Assembly (NCBI GenBank): GCA_017439805.1
Contig: JAFSIK010000060.1
Coordinates: 1 to 48,630, forward strand
From: Oscillospiraceae bacterium
GTDB taxonomy: Bacteria; Bacillota; Clostridia; Oscillospirales; Oscillospiraceae
Direction: 5' to 3'
DNA length: 48,630 nucleotides
This document shows positions 22,686 through 31,012 of this stretch, piece after piece. The translations under genes were made by a program, and so were the position numbers. The notes beneath the pieces are model-generated. The model had not been told where the DNA came from. It saw only the letters and a list, made by a program, of their open reading frames with translations, and did no database searches. Each line of letters begins with the position of its first letter. The first letter of the stretch is position 1.

Positions 22686-22714
22686 TTGACAAACGCAAAA
22701 AACACTGATATAAT
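22686..22714 (+). promoter_or_regulatory. Promoter of infC-rpmI-rplT
   Basis: TTGACA (22686-22691), 17 bases, TATAAT (22709-22714), a perfect consensus, with TGA as extended -10. Confidence 0.92.
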
Positions 22715-22842
22715 TTCACAGCAAAATAAAGAAGGTCGGTGGTATCCGTCCTCACCTCCAGATTTGTCGAAGAGGTCAACAAAGCTTTAATCCGGGTGCG
22801 CCCGGTTTTTGTTGCGGATGCCATCAGAGCGTCCGTTTTTTT
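22715..22842 (+). promoter_or_regulatory. infC leader with attenuator (L20-leader position)
   Basis: About 140 bases separate the promoter from infC. The leader ends in a terminator: CGGATGC (22815-22821) pairs with GCGTCCG (22829-22835) followed by seven T (22836-22842). A further hairpin, CCGGG-TGCG-CCCGG with TTTTT after it, lies just upstream. In Bacillota ribosomal protein L20, made by this operon, controls infC-rpmI-rplT through such a leader. The terminator is clear; L20 control is inferred by analogy. Confidence 0.75.
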
Positions 22843-22862
22843 AATTTCGGAGGTGTTTTATA

Positions 22863-23450
22863 ATTAGCGCTCAGAGTCATCAGATCAACGAAGAGATCCG
22901 CGATGCCCAGGTTCGTCTTATCAGCGACGACGGCGAACAGCTCGGTATCAAGACTGCCCAGGAAGCTCTGGCAATCGCCGAGGAGAGAGAGCTTGACCTG
23001 GTAAAAATCTCCCCCAACGCCAATCCTCCCGTGTGCAAGCTCATGGATTACGGCAAGTTCCGTTTTGAGCAGGCCAAACGCGAGAAGGAAGCCAAGAAAA
23101 ACCAGCGCGTTGTGGAGATCAAAGAGATCCGCATGTCCCCGGTTATCGACCAGAACGACTTTAACGTAAAACTGAAAAACGCCCAGAAATTCCTTAAGGA
23201 AGGCAACCGCGTCAAGGTAGCCGTGCGTTTCCGCGGCAGAGAAATGGCCCACACCAACATTGGTGAGGATCTGCTGAAAAAGTTCGCCCAGGAATGCAGC
23301 GAGATCGCCAGCCTTGATAAAATGCCCAAGCTTGAAGGCCGCCACATGATCATCTTCCTGTCTCCCAAGACCAGCAAGGAACTCAAGGCTGCCGCCAAGG
23401 AAAAGGCCGAAAAGGAAGCCAAGGCCAAGGAAGAGGCTGCTCAGGAATAA
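22863..23450 (+). CDS. infC: Translation initiation factor IF-3, ATT start
   Basis: A 195-residue factor that blocks early subunit joining and checks the start codon. The N-domain begins SAQSHQINEEIRDAQVRLI and includes PPVCKLMDYGKFRFEQAKR; the C-domain has IRMSPVIDQNDFNVKLK and VAVRFRGREMAH. No ATG, GTG or TTG exists at the expected N-terminus. ATT at 22863 lies 7 bases after GGAGGTG and gives the usual IF3 beginning. ATT starts are known for infC in other bacteria and let IF3 limit its own translation. The first in-frame ATG (23031) would remove 56 conserved residues. The lysine- and alanine-rich tail is a little longer than usual. Confidence 0.95.
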   Translation: MSAQSHQINEEIRDAQVRLISDDGEQLGIKTAQEALAIAEERELDLVKISPNANPPVCKLMDYGKFRFEQAKREKEAKKNQRVVEIKEIRMSPVIDQNDFNVKLKNAQKFLKEGNRVKVAVRFRGREMAHTNIGEDLLKKFAQECSEIASLDKMPKLEGRHMIIFLSPKTSKELKAAAKEKAEKEAKAKEEAAQE

Positions 23451-23528
23451 TCGTATTTAACGGGCTGTGCCCGTGAAAGAAATAAATAAAAGCGTGATAT
23501 CACGCCTTAATACGGAAGGAGTACTACC

Positions 23529-23726
23529 ATGCCCAAAGTAAAGACCCACAGCGGCGCGAAGAAAAGATTCTCCCTTACCAAGTCCGGCAAGGTAAAGCGC
23601 GCTCGTGCTTTTAAGAGCCACATCCTCAACAAGAAGACCACCAAGCGTAAAAGAACCCTGCGTCAGGGCGCCTATGCCGACGTGACCAATGAGGCCGCCG
23701 TCAAGAAGATGATCCCCTACAAATAA
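23529..23726 (+). CDS. rpmI: 50S ribosomal protein L35
   Basis: A 65-residue basic protein: [17 protein letters not shown] at the start, then [16 protein letters not shown] and [11 protein letters not shown], which are the L35 signatures. GGAAGGAG precedes the ATG. It lies 78 bases after infC and 36 before rplT. Confidence 0.97.
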   Translation: MPKVKTHSGAKKRFSLTKSGKVKRARAFKSHILNKKTTKRKRTLRQGAYADVTNEAAVKKMIPYK

Positions 23727-23762
23727 GAATTGATTTCAACTCACATATAGGAGGCAAACGAA

Positions 23763-24116
23763 ATGGCAAGAGTTAAAGGCGCAATGATGACGCGCAAAAG
23801 AAGAAATAAAGTACTGAAGCTGGCCAAGGGTTACTGGGGCAGCAAGTCCAAGCACTTCAAGATGGCCAAGCAGGCCGTTAAGAAGTCCGGCGTATACGCC
23901 TATGTCGGCAGAAAGAACAAGAAGAGAGATTTCCGCCGCCTGTGGATCACCCGTATCAGCGCCGCTGCCAAGCTCAACGGCATGAACTACTCCACCCTCA
24001 TGAACGGTCTGAAGAAGGCCGGCGTGGAGATCAACCGCAAGAGCCTGAGCGAAATGGCTATCAACGACGCCACCGCTTTCACCGCTCTGTGCGAGAAGGC
24101 CAAGGCCGCTCTTTAA
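23763..24116 (+). CDS. rplT: 50S ribosomal protein L20
   Basis: A 117-residue, very basic protein. [22 protein letters not shown] at the N-terminus forms the long rRNA-binding tail, and [18 protein letters not shown] with the C-terminal [20 protein letters not shown] forms the globular part, which in B. subtilis also binds the operon leader. AGGAGG precedes the ATG. A strong terminator ends the operon. Confidence 0.97.
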   Translation: MARVKGAMMTRKRRNKVLKLAKGYWGSKSKHFKMAKQAVKKSGVYAYVGRKNKKRDFRRLWITRISAAAKLNGMNYSTLMNGLKKAGVEINRKSLSEMAINDATAFTALCEKAKAAL

Positions 24117-24126
24117 TAGAATTTTC

Positions 24127-24161
24127 AAAACCGCTTCCGCAGCCGCGGAGGCGGTTTTTTT
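24127..24161 (+). terminator. Terminator of infC-rpmI-rplT
   Basis: A 14-bp hairpin (24127-24140 with 24145-24158, loop AGCC, one G-T pair) is followed by a T-run. Confidence 0.92.
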
Positions 24162-24214
24162 ATTTTCTGACAGGGCGCCGGAGGCGGGCATATCATATTA
24201 AAGAGGTGATATGT

Positions 24215-24469
24215 ATGGAATTTTATCTGCTGGCACTGCGCAGTCTGACTTACGCCCAGAGGGCGCGGGACATTCTCGGCGCGGCCGGTATCCGCGCTGC
24301 GGTTATAAAAACGCCCTCCGGCGTTTCGCCCAAGGGCTGCTCTCATTCGCTTAAAGTGCGCTCGCAGGAGGCTGCAAGGGCGGCGGCGCATCTGAGAAGT
24401 CAGGGGATAAATATTGAAAAAATTTTTGCCGCCACCGGCTCCGGAAATTATCTGGAGGTGCCACTGTGA
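24215..24469 (+). CDS. DUF3343 protein, putative Se/S carrier-like
   Basis: An 84-residue protein beginning MEFYLLALRSLTYAQRARDIL, with GIRAAVIKTPSGVSPKGCSHSLKV in the middle and GINIEKIF near the end. The conserved cysteine is Cys42 in the KGCSHS loop. This is the DUF3343 pattern, a small ferredoxin-like fold proposed to carry sulfur or selenium. The ATG at 24215 follows AAGAGGTG. The stop overlaps the cysteine desulfurase start by 4 bases, so the two are translated together, consistent with passing a persulfide from the desulfurase to Cys42. That transfer is inference. Confidence 0.85.
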   Translation: MEFYLLALRSLTYAQRARDILGAAGIRAAVIKTPSGVSPKGCSHSLKVRSQEAARAAAHLRSQGINIEKIFAATGSGNYLEVPL

Positions 24470-25587
24470 GCGGCGTAGTATATTTTGACAATGCAGCAAC
24501 AACATTATGTAAACCTAAAGCCGTGCCCGAAGGGGTGCGGCGGTCCATACTCCACTGCGCCAGTCCCGGCAGGGGAGGGCATGCTCCGGCCATGGCTGCG
24601 GCGGAGGTGGTATACCGCTGCAGAAAGGCCGCGGCAGAGCTGTTCAAGGCGGACGACCCGGAGAAAATAGTATTCACCTCCAGCGCTACTCACGGTCTGA
24701 ACATCGCCATAAACAGCCTGGTGCGACCGGGCACAAGGGTGGCGATCAGCGGTTATGAGCACAATGCGGTAACACGCCCTCTGCACGCCATAGGCGCCGA
24801 TGTGCGCGTGGCTGCGGGAAGGCTGTTCAACGGGGAAGAAGTGGTGGAAAACTTCCGGAAAGAGCTTGAAAACGGGGCAAAAGTGGTGATACTTAACCAC
24901 GTTTCCAACGTTTTTGGCTTTATACAGCCTGCAGAGGAGGTGGCGCGGCTCTGCAAAAAATACGGCGCTGCAATGATTCTGGACGCATCTCAGTCGGCGG
25001 GCAGCGTGGACATTGACGCAGGGGGCATGGGCTGTGCATTTATAGCCTTGCCGGGACACAAAGGCCTGTACGGTCCACAGGGACCGGGCATACTCATCTG
25101 CGGCGCGGAGCCAAAACCGCTTATTTTCGGAGGTACCGGCAGCGAGAGCAAAAGTCAGGATATGCCGCCCTATCTTCCCGACGCTCTGGAGGCGGGAACG
25201 GCTAATGTTCCGGGCATAGCGGGACTTTTGGAGGGCATAAATTATGTAAACCAAACCACGCCGGCCGCGATAATGGCTCACCAAAGGAAAATTACCCGCC
25301 ATATCGGGGAAAAATTACAGGAGATAGGCGGTTTTCGGGTGTATCTGGCCCGAAAGAGCGAAAATCAGGCCGGAGTTTTGTCCGTGGTGAAAGAGGGGAC
25401 GGACAGCGAGGAAACGGCGCAGATTTTGGGAGAAATGGGCTTTGCCGTGCGGGCGGGGATGCACTGCGCGCCACTGGCTCACCGCACTGCCGGCACTCTG
25501 GATACCGGAACTGTTCGTATCAGCCCCTCCTCGTTCAATACCCTGCGGCAGGCAGATATGCTGATAAAGGCTCTTTCGCGACTGTGA
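24466..25587 (+). CDS. Cysteine desulfurase-family PLP enzyme
   Basis: A 373-residue class V aminotransferase-fold enzyme starting with GTG in a 4-base overlap with DUF3343. YFDNAATTLCKPKAV opens the protein. His99 stacks on PLP, Asp173 in ILDASQ binds the pyridine nitrogen, and Lys199 in PGHKGLYG is the Schiff-base lysine. Cys334 in AGMHCAP is the likely sulfur-accepting cysteine. It is the short family branch (TIGR01977 type) linked to DUF3343 rather than IscS or SufS, and no scaffold gene is nearby. It should release sulfur (or selenium) from cysteine (or selenocysteine); the exact acceptor is not known. A 9-bp hairpin (25569-25594) spans the stop codon. Confidence 0.9.
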   Translation: MSGVVYFDNAATTLCKPKAVPEGVRRSILHCASPGRGGHAPAMAAAEVVYRCRKAAAELFKADDPEKIVFTSSATHGLNIAINSLVRPGTRVAISGYEHNAVTRPLHAIGADVRVAAGRLFNGEEVVENFRKELENGAKVVILNHVSNVFGFIQPAEEVARLCKKYGAAMILDASQSAGSVDIDAGGMGCAFIALPGHKGLYGPQGPGILICGAEPKPLIFGGTGSESKSQDMPPYLPDALEAGTANVPGIAGLLEGINYVNQTTPAAIMAHQRKITRHIGEKLQEIGGFRVYLARKSENQAGVLSVVKEGTDSEETAQILGEMGFAVRAGMHCAPLAHRTAGTLDTGTVRISPSSFNTLRQADMLIKALSRL

Positions 25588-25603
25588 AAGAGCCGAAATC
25601 TGC

Positions 25604-25632
25604 TTGCTATTCTTTCCCATGTATAGTATAAT
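25604..25632 (+). promoter_or_regulatory. Promoter of the cdaA operon
   Basis: TTGCTA (25604-25609), 17 bases, TATAAT (25627-25632). Confidence 0.72.
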
Positions 25633-25675
25633 AAATTGATTAAATATATGTATTCGCGGCCAAAGGGGGATTGAA

Positions 25676-26548
25676 ATGCTGTCTCAGGGCCTCCAAAATA
25701 TTGCAAGTTTCATATTGCCTATCGGAGTAGCCGATATAATCGACATCGCAGTGGTGGCGTATATCGTCTACCGTATTTTGCTGTTTATCAGAGGCACCAG
25801 CGCCGGCAGACTTATAAAGGGCATCGTGCTGCTGCTTGTTGCGCTGGTGGTTTCCCAACTGATCGGCCTGAAGATGATAAACTTTATCATCAGCAAGGCC
25901 ATATCCATCGGCGTTCTGGCGCTGGTCATCATCTTCCAGCCGGAGATACGCCGCTTCCTGGAGCGTTTCGGCGGCGTGGGTCTCAATCGTCTGCTCAGCC
26001 GTGAAAGCGGCAGCAGCGATACCGAGCGGATGATAGACCAGACTGTTCAGGCCTGCACCGATCTTAGCTGGAGCCGCTACGGCGCGCTGATAGTTTTCGA
26101 GCGGGAGGACCGTCTTGACGACTACATCCGCACCGGCACCGTCATCGACGCCACGGCCTCCGCAGAGCTTATGAAAAACATTTTCTTTCCCAAGGCGGCT
26201 CTTCATGACGGCGCCATGATAATCCGCGACGGACGCATCGCCGCGGCAGGCTGCATGCTCCCCATGACCAAGACCAACATGAACAAGGAATTCGGCATGC
26301 GCCACCGTGCCGGCGTGGGCATGAGCGAAAGCAGCGACGCGCTGATAATCATCGTTTCCGAGGAGCGCGGCAGCATCTCCGCCGCGGTCAACGGAAAGTT
26401 CACCACAAACCTCAACAAAGACGCGCTGGACAAGCTGTTGAAGGAATATCTGGTCAACGCCGAGGAAACGGTCAAGGCCGGCGACGCAGTTGTAAATTTC
26501 TTCAAGGGCAACTTCAAGGTGAAAAAGAATGATAAAAAAGATTCTTGA
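25676..26548 (+). CDS. cdaA: Diadenylate cyclase CdaA
   Basis: The 290-residue membrane enzyme makes cyclic di-AMP from two ATP. Three membrane helices (about residues 10-36, 45-66, 72-88) precede the DAC domain. The catalytic motifs are DGA at 178-180 and RHR at 209-211 (in MRHRAGVGMSE). Cyclic di-AMP controls potassium and osmolyte uptake and cell-wall balance. AAGGGGGA precedes the ATG. The end overlaps cdaR by 20 bases, the usual cdaA-cdaR pairing. The third usual partner, glmM, is not next in line. Confidence 0.96.
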   Translation: MLSQGLQNIASFILPIGVADIIDIAVVAYIVYRILLFIRGTSAGRLIKGIVLLLVALVVSQLIGLKMINFIISKAISIGVLALVIIFQPEIRRFLERFGGVGLNRLLSRESGSSDTERMIDQTVQACTDLSWSRYGALIVFEREDRLDDYIRTGTVIDATASAELMKNIFFPKAALHDGAMIIRDGRIAAAGCMLPMTKTNMNKEFGMRHRAGVGMSESSDALIIIVSEERGSISAAVNGKFTTNLNKDALDKLLKEYLVNAEETVKAGDAVVNFFKGNFKVKKNDKKDS

Positions 26549-27764
26549 TAAAAAGCTTTTTTACGCTATCATATCGATAATCATCGCCATCGGCTTCTGG
26601 ATATACGTGGTGAACGTTGAAAACAGCGAAACGGATATCACCATCAAAAATATCCCCGTGGTCTACGAGGGCGAGGAGTCCCTGCGGGATAACCGCAGCC
26701 TTGTCATTGGCGACGAGGAGAAGGTGGAGTATATGACCCTCAACTTCTCCGGACGCCGCAGCGACATAAACAAGCTCAACAAAAACAATATGACCATAAA
26801 CGTTGACCTGACCGCAATCCGTACCGCCGGCACCTATACCCTGCAGTACGACGTGGAGTTCCCCAACGGGGTCAGCTCATCGGACTTTGACTTTTCAAAA
26901 AACAACGGCTACATCACCGTGGCCCTTTACAAGCTCACCTCAAAGGACGTGGAGGTAATCGGCGACTTTACAGGCAGTATTCAGGAGGGATATACCTCCT
27001 CCGGATTTGAATTCAGCCCCGCCACGGTAAAGATTTTCGGCACCGAAAAGGAGCTGGCGGAAGTGGAACGGGCGCTGGTTACTCTCAACCGCACCGACCT
27101 GGACGAAACGGTTCAGGGCACCTCCGACTACATTCTGATAGACCGGGACGGAGAAGCGGTGGAGAGCCTTGCCATAACCCGCGAAACGGACGAAGTCAGC
27201 TTTGTCTACGGCGTGCTGATGGAAAAGGAAGTTGTGCTGGATGTGTCTGCCATTGAGGGCGGAGGCCTTACTGACAAAAACACCACCTTCAACGTAATGC
27301 CCGGCAAACTCACTCTGGTGGGTGACGCGGCGGTGCTTGAGGAGCTCAACACCATCTATCTTCCCGTTGACCTGGCGGAGGTGAGAAACGGCGACGTGCT
27401 CCGTCTGGAGATACCCCTGCCCAACGACGTCAGAAATATTACCGGCGAAACCCAGGCCAAGGTCACCGTCAAGACCGTCGGTGTGGCAACGCAGGTGGTA
27501 GAGATTACCGACATTGAACTAAAAAATCTCCCCGCCGACAGCGAAGTGGAGCTCCGTACCAGCAGTATAAAAGTGGAGCTTCGCGGCAATTCCGCCGAGG
27601 TTGCGGCCATTACACCGGAGAACATCACCGCAATTGCCGATTTTGCCCTGGCAAACGGCATCACCGGCAACATAACCGTGCCTGTTGAGATAACCGTGGA
27701 GGGTTATGAAAACGTTGGTGTTCTGGGCACCTACGAGGCCGTGGCCAGCGTGACTGAAAACTGA
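26529..27764 (+). CDS. cdaR: CdaR-type YbbR-domain protein
   Basis: The 411-residue protein has one N-terminal membrane helix (about residues 9-28) and an extracytoplasmic part made of repeated YbbR domains of about 80 residues. The repeats are seen as recurrent starts such as ITIKNIPVVYEG, KLTSKDVEVIGDFTG and EITDIELKNLPADSEV. CdaR binds and tunes CdaA at the membrane. The ATG lies inside the end of cdaA, showing coupling. Length and layout are typical. Confidence 0.92.
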   Translation: MIKKILDKKLFYAIISIIIAIGFWIYVVNVENSETDITIKNIPVVYEGEESLRDNRSLVIGDEEKVEYMTLNFSGRRSDINKLNKNNMTINVDLTAIRTAGTYTLQYDVEFPNGVSSSDFDFSKNNGYITVALYKLTSKDVEVIGDFTGSIQEGYTSSGFEFSPATVKIFGTEKELAEVERALVTLNRTDLDETVQGTSDYILIDRDGEAVESLAITRETDEVSFVYGVLMEKEVVLDVSAIEGGGLTDKNTTFNVMPGKLTLVGDAAVLEELNTIYLPVDLAEVRNGDVLRLEIPLPNDVRNITGETQAKVTVKTVGVATQVVEITDIELKNLPADSEVELRTSSIKVELRGNSAEVAAITPENITAIADFALANGITGNITVPVEITVEGYENVGVLGTYEAVASVTEN

Positions 27765-28651
27765 TGTTCGGATACGTCAGACCGTTTAAGGGAGAATTGA
27801 AGGTCTGGGAACTGGAACGCTACAAGGCGGCCTACTGCGGGCTGTGCCGGGCGATGAAGGCCGATTACGGTGCGGCGATGACCTTTTCCCTTAACTACGA
27901 TTTTGCCTTCCTTGCCCTGCTTTTGTCGGGAAACCGGCTGGAGCAGGAGGAATATACCTGCCGCTGCGCCGCGGGCTGTTTTAAAAAGCGCTGCGCCGCG
28001 GTAAAGACCGCCTCAATGGAGGCTGCGGCGGCAGCCGGGGTGATACTGCTCAAATGGAAACTGACAGACGAGCTTTCAGACCCCGGCGGAAAAAAACTTG
28101 CCGCCCGCGCCGCCCTGCTTTTTCTGAAACGGGGATTTAAAAAGGCGGAAAGAAAGCTGCCCGGATTTGACAAAGCCGTGGGCGAAAACGTCCGGCGCCT
28201 TGCCGAACTTGAAAAAGCGGGCTGCCAAAGCCTTGACGAAACGGCGGATACCTTTGCAGAGCTTCTGGCCTCTTTGGATTTCCTCTTTGAGGGCGAGGCA
28301 AACCGCCGCTGCGCCCGAGAACTGCTCTATCACACGGGCCGGTGGATATACATCGTGGATGCCTGTGACGATTTGGGCGAGGATGCGCAAAAGGGAGCCT
28401 ACAACCCTCTCGCGGGACGCTTCGGTCTGGAGGGGGGAGAACTTTCACCTGAGCAGAAAGAGCGTCTGCGGGAAACTCTCGGGGCCTCCTGCGCCGCCGC
28501 AATGAGCGCCGCGGCTCTGATGGAGCTGGGGCGCGACAGGGGAATAATAGAAAATATAATTTCCCTTGGCATGCCCTCGGCGGCAAATCTGGTTCTGGCC
28601 GGACAGTGGCCAAAGACACGCCCCGGCAGACACAGCGGGAAACTCAACTGA
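27764..28651 (+). CDS. DUF5685 family protein
   Basis: A 295-residue soluble, alpha-helical protein. It begins MFGYVRPFKGELKVWELERYKAAYCGLCRAM, the DUF5685 signature (written here in part: YCGLCRAM), with Cys27 and Cys30 and a later CRCAAGCFKKRC cluster that may bind metal. The region IVDACDDLGEDAQKGAYNPL near residue 200 resembles the conserved aspartate-rich part of the family. Function is unknown. The ATG overlaps the cdaR stop by one base, and a DnaJ-domain gene follows, a pairing often seen in Clostridia. Confidence 0.85.
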   Translation: MFGYVRPFKGELKVWELERYKAAYCGLCRAMKADYGAAMTFSLNYDFAFLALLLSGNRLEQEEYTCRCAAGCFKKRCAAVKTASMEAAAAAGVILLKWKLTDELSDPGGKKLAARAALLFLKRGFKKAERKLPGFDKAVGENVRRLAELEKAGCQSLDETADTFAELLASLDFLFEGEANRRCARELLYHTGRWIYIVDACDDLGEDAQKGAYNPLAGRFGLEGGELSPEQKERLRETLGASCAAAMSAAALMELGRDRGIIENIISLGMPSAANLVLAGQWPKTRPGRHSGKLN

Positions 28652-28686
28652 CATAAACCGGCGCACAGCGCCTTAAGGAGAATAAA

Positions 28687-29328
28687 ATGACAGACCCTTA
28701 TTCCGTCCTCGGTGTCAGCCCTCAGGCTTCTGACGAGGAAATAAAAAAAGCATACCGCGACCTGGCTCGGAAATATCATCCCGACAGCTATAAAAACAAT
28801 CCTCTTGCCGACCTGGCGGAGGAGAAGATGAAGGAGATAAACCAGGCCTACGACGAAATAAACAAGCAGCGCGCCGGCAGAAGCACCGGCGGCGCCTACG
28901 GTTCCAACAACGCTTACGGAGGATACGGAGCATACGGCGCCAACCGTGGCTACCAGCACCAGTACCAGCGCCAGCAAAACTACACTTCCGGCGGCAGCGG
29001 ACAGTTCCAGAAAGTCCGTCAGGCTCTCAATTACAACCGCCTTGACGAGGCCGAGCGGGAACTCAACGCCTCCTCCGTGCGAAATGCGGAGTGGTATTTC
29101 CTCCGGGGCGCCTTGTGTCAGAAGCGCGGCTGGATGGACGAGGCCATGCGCTGCTATGAAACCGCCTGCGGTATGGAACCCAACAATGTGGAATATCAGA
29201 GCGCCCTTGCCTCTCTGCGGGGCGGCGCCAATCCCTACGGTGACGTGCACACCACGGCCTGCGGCGGTATGGACTGCTGCACCAGCCTGCTGTGCGCCAA
29301 TCTGCTTTGCAGCTGCTGCGGAAATTAA
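28687..29328 (+). CDS. J-domain protein with a TPR-like region and a cysteine-rich tail
   Basis: The 213-residue protein starts with a J domain (residues 1-62) with the HPD motif at 31-33 for activating an Hsp70. A glycine/tyrosine-rich stretch (about 70-105) follows, then a helical repeat region like two TPR units (about 108-175: [15 protein letters not shown] and [19 protein letters not shown]). The tail has eight cysteines in the last 25 residues, ending [17 protein letters not shown]. The client is unknown. It lacks the zinc centre of true DnaJ, so it is a specialised co-chaperone. AAGGAG precedes the ATG. It sits between DUF5685 and a membrane protein. Confidence 0.9.
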   Translation: MTDPYSVLGVSPQASDEEIKKAYRDLARKYHPDSYKNNPLADLAEEKMKEINQAYDEINKQRAGRSTGGAYGSNNAYGGYGAYGANRGYQHQYQRQQNYTSGGSGQFQKVRQALNYNRLDEAERELNASSVRNAEWYFLRGALCQKRGWMDEAMRCYETACGMEPNNVEYQSALASLRGGANPYGDVHTTACGGMDCCTSLLCANLLCSCCGN

Positions 29329-29336
29329 GGAGACCC

Positions 29337-29843
29337 ATGAAAAAGCAAACTAAAGCCCTTGCCCTCAGCGGCATTTTAACGGCGGTGTCCGTTGTGTTCG
29401 TATACATCGCCGCCCTTTTCCCTCCCGCCCGCATCAGCCTTCTGGCCGTGGCGGGTCTTATCCCCGCCATCGCGGTAATTCACCACGGTCTGCGCTGGGG
29501 ACTTCTGATATACGCGGCAACGGCGGTGCTCAGCGTACTGCTTGTACCCGTAAAAGGCTGCGCTGCGGTTTACGTACTGCTTTTCGGCCACTATGCCGTG
29601 CTCAAAAGCCTGTTTGAGCGGGCGCCCACCCATATTCTTGAGTGGCTTATGAAGCTGGCAATGTTCAACTTCCTGCTTACCGCCCTTGTTTTCGGCCTGC
29701 AGGGAATGTTTTTACAGATGGTCAGCGTTGGAAAAATGGTATACTGGGCCGTTTATCTTGTTGGCAATGTGGCCTTTGTGGTTTATGACATTGCATTTTC
29801 AATGCTGGTAGTGACCTATAACAACCGACGAAAGAAGAAGTGA
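29337..29843 (+). CDS. Integral membrane protein of unknown function
   Basis: A 168-residue protein with about five membrane helices and a basic C-terminal tail (NNRRKKK). The start MKKQTKALALSGILTAVSVVFVYIAAL resembles ECF-transporter S components, but no substrate signature is visible. The ATG at 29337 follows AAGGAGA, 8 bases after the J-domain gene, so the two are coupled. It ends 2 bases before the start of yicC. I assign no function. Confidence 0.75.
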   Translation: MKKQTKALALSGILTAVSVVFVYIAALFPPARISLLAVAGLIPAIAVIHHGLRWGLLIYAATAVLSVLLVPVKGCAAVYVLLFGHYAVLKSLFERAPTHILEWLMKLAMFNFLLTALVFGLQGMFLQMVSVGKMVYWAVYLVGNVAFVVYDIAFSMLVVTYNNRRKKK

Positions 29844-29845
29844 AA

Positions 29846-30730
29846 ATGGCAAGCATCAAAAGCATGACCGGCTACGGCCGCAGTAAGGAAATTCTTCACG
29901 GCAGAGAAATTTCCGTGGACATCAAAAGCGTTAACAACCGTTACCTTGACGTGAATATCAAGCTGCCCCGTATATATTCCTACGCCGAGGAGGCGCTGAA
30001 ATCCCGCCTGCAGAAAACCGTTTCCAGAGGCAAGGTGGACGTATACATAACCGTGGGCAACGCCGGCGCGCAGGATGTTGAGATAAGCATCAACAAGCCC
30101 CTGCTGCAGGCCTATCTGGATGCCTTTGCATCCATCGAAAAGGAATACGGACTTAAAAACGACCTGACCGTATCCGGTGCGTCCCGCCTGCCCGACGTAC
30201 TCATCGCCAAAAAGGCCGAGGAGGACGCGGAGGAAGTGGTGGCCGACCTGCTGCAGGTTATGGAGGCTGCCCTTGAAGATTACGAAAAAATGCGCCTTCG
30301 CGAGGGAGAGGCTCTGGCTGCCGATATCCGCGCCCGTGCCAAAACGGTAGAGGAAATAACCTCCCGCATTGAGGAGCGCACCGAGGTCACAGTATCGGAA
30401 TACCGCGCCCGCCTTACGGCTAAAATGGAGGAGGTGCTTCAGGGCGCCGCCATTGACAGCGTAAGAATACTGCAGGAGGCCGCTATTTTTGCCGACAAGG
30501 TTTCCGTGGACGAAGAGACTGTACGCCTTCGCAGCCATCTGGCTCAGATGGAGACCATGCTCTCCGGCGGCGGCCCCATCGGACGAAAGCTGGACTTTCT
30601 GCTTCAGGAGCTCAACCGTGAGGCCAACACCACCGGCTCCAAGGCCAACGACGCCGTTCAGGCGTCCTGTGTTATCGAGCTGAAGGCCGAGCTTGAAAAG
30701 ATCCGCGAGCAGATACAGAACATCGAATAA
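29846..30730 (+). CDS. yicC: YicC/YloC-family endoribonuclease
   Basis: A 294-residue protein. IKSMTGYGRSKEILHGREISVDIKSVNNRYLD at the N-terminus (in parts: SMTGYGR, KSVNNRYLD) and GRKLDFLLQELNREANTTGSK near the C-terminus are diagnostic. E. coli YicC is an endoribonuclease that cleaves and degrades small RNAs. ATG at 29846 is preferred to a GTG two codons earlier; both lie behind AAGAAG. It heads the cluster with remA, gmk and rpoZ, as in B. subtilis (yloC). Confidence 0.93.
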   Translation: MASIKSMTGYGRSKEILHGREISVDIKSVNNRYLDVNIKLPRIYSYAEEALKSRLQKTVSRGKVDVYITVGNAGAQDVEISINKPLLQAYLDAFASIEKEYGLKNDLTVSGASRLPDVLIAKKAEEDAEEVVADLLQVMEAALEDYEKMRLREGEALAADIRARAKTVEEITSRIEERTEVTVSEYRARLTAKMEEVLQGAAIDSVRILQEAAIFADKVSVDEETVRLRSHLAQMETMLSGGGPIGRKLDFLLQELNREANTTGSKANDAVQASCVIELKAELEKIREQIQNIE

Positions 30731-30745
30731 ACCGGGAGGCGGAAC

Positions 30746-31012
30746 ATGAAACTTATAAACATCGGCTACGGCAACGTGGTATCCGCCGACCGTGTGGTTG
30801 CAATGATCAGCCCCGAATCCGCGCCAATAAAGCGTATCATTCAGGAAGGCCGCGACAGGGGTGCCCTCATTGACGCAACGTACGGTCGCCGCACCCGCGC
30901 CGTTATCATTATGGACAGCGGTCACATAATCCTCTCCGCAATCCAGCCCGAAACCATTTCCAACCGCGCCGTGGGCAAGACCGACGTACCCATGGAGGAA
31001 GAGGAAGAATGA
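30746..31012 (+). CDS. remA: RemA-family DNA-binding regulator (DUF370)
   Basis: An 88-residue protein. [58 protein letters not shown] (in parts: [24 protein letters not shown]) are the RemA signature. In B. subtilis RemA forms rings that bind DNA and activates biofilm-matrix genes; the role in Clostridia is not known. An acidic tail (EEEEE) is extra. GGGAGGCGG precedes the ATG; the stop overlaps gmk by 4 bases. Confidence 0.93.
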   Translation: MKLINIGYGNVVSADRVVAMISPESAPIKRIIQEGRDRGALIDATYGRRTRAVIIMDSGHIILSAIQPETISNRAVGKTDVPMEEEEE

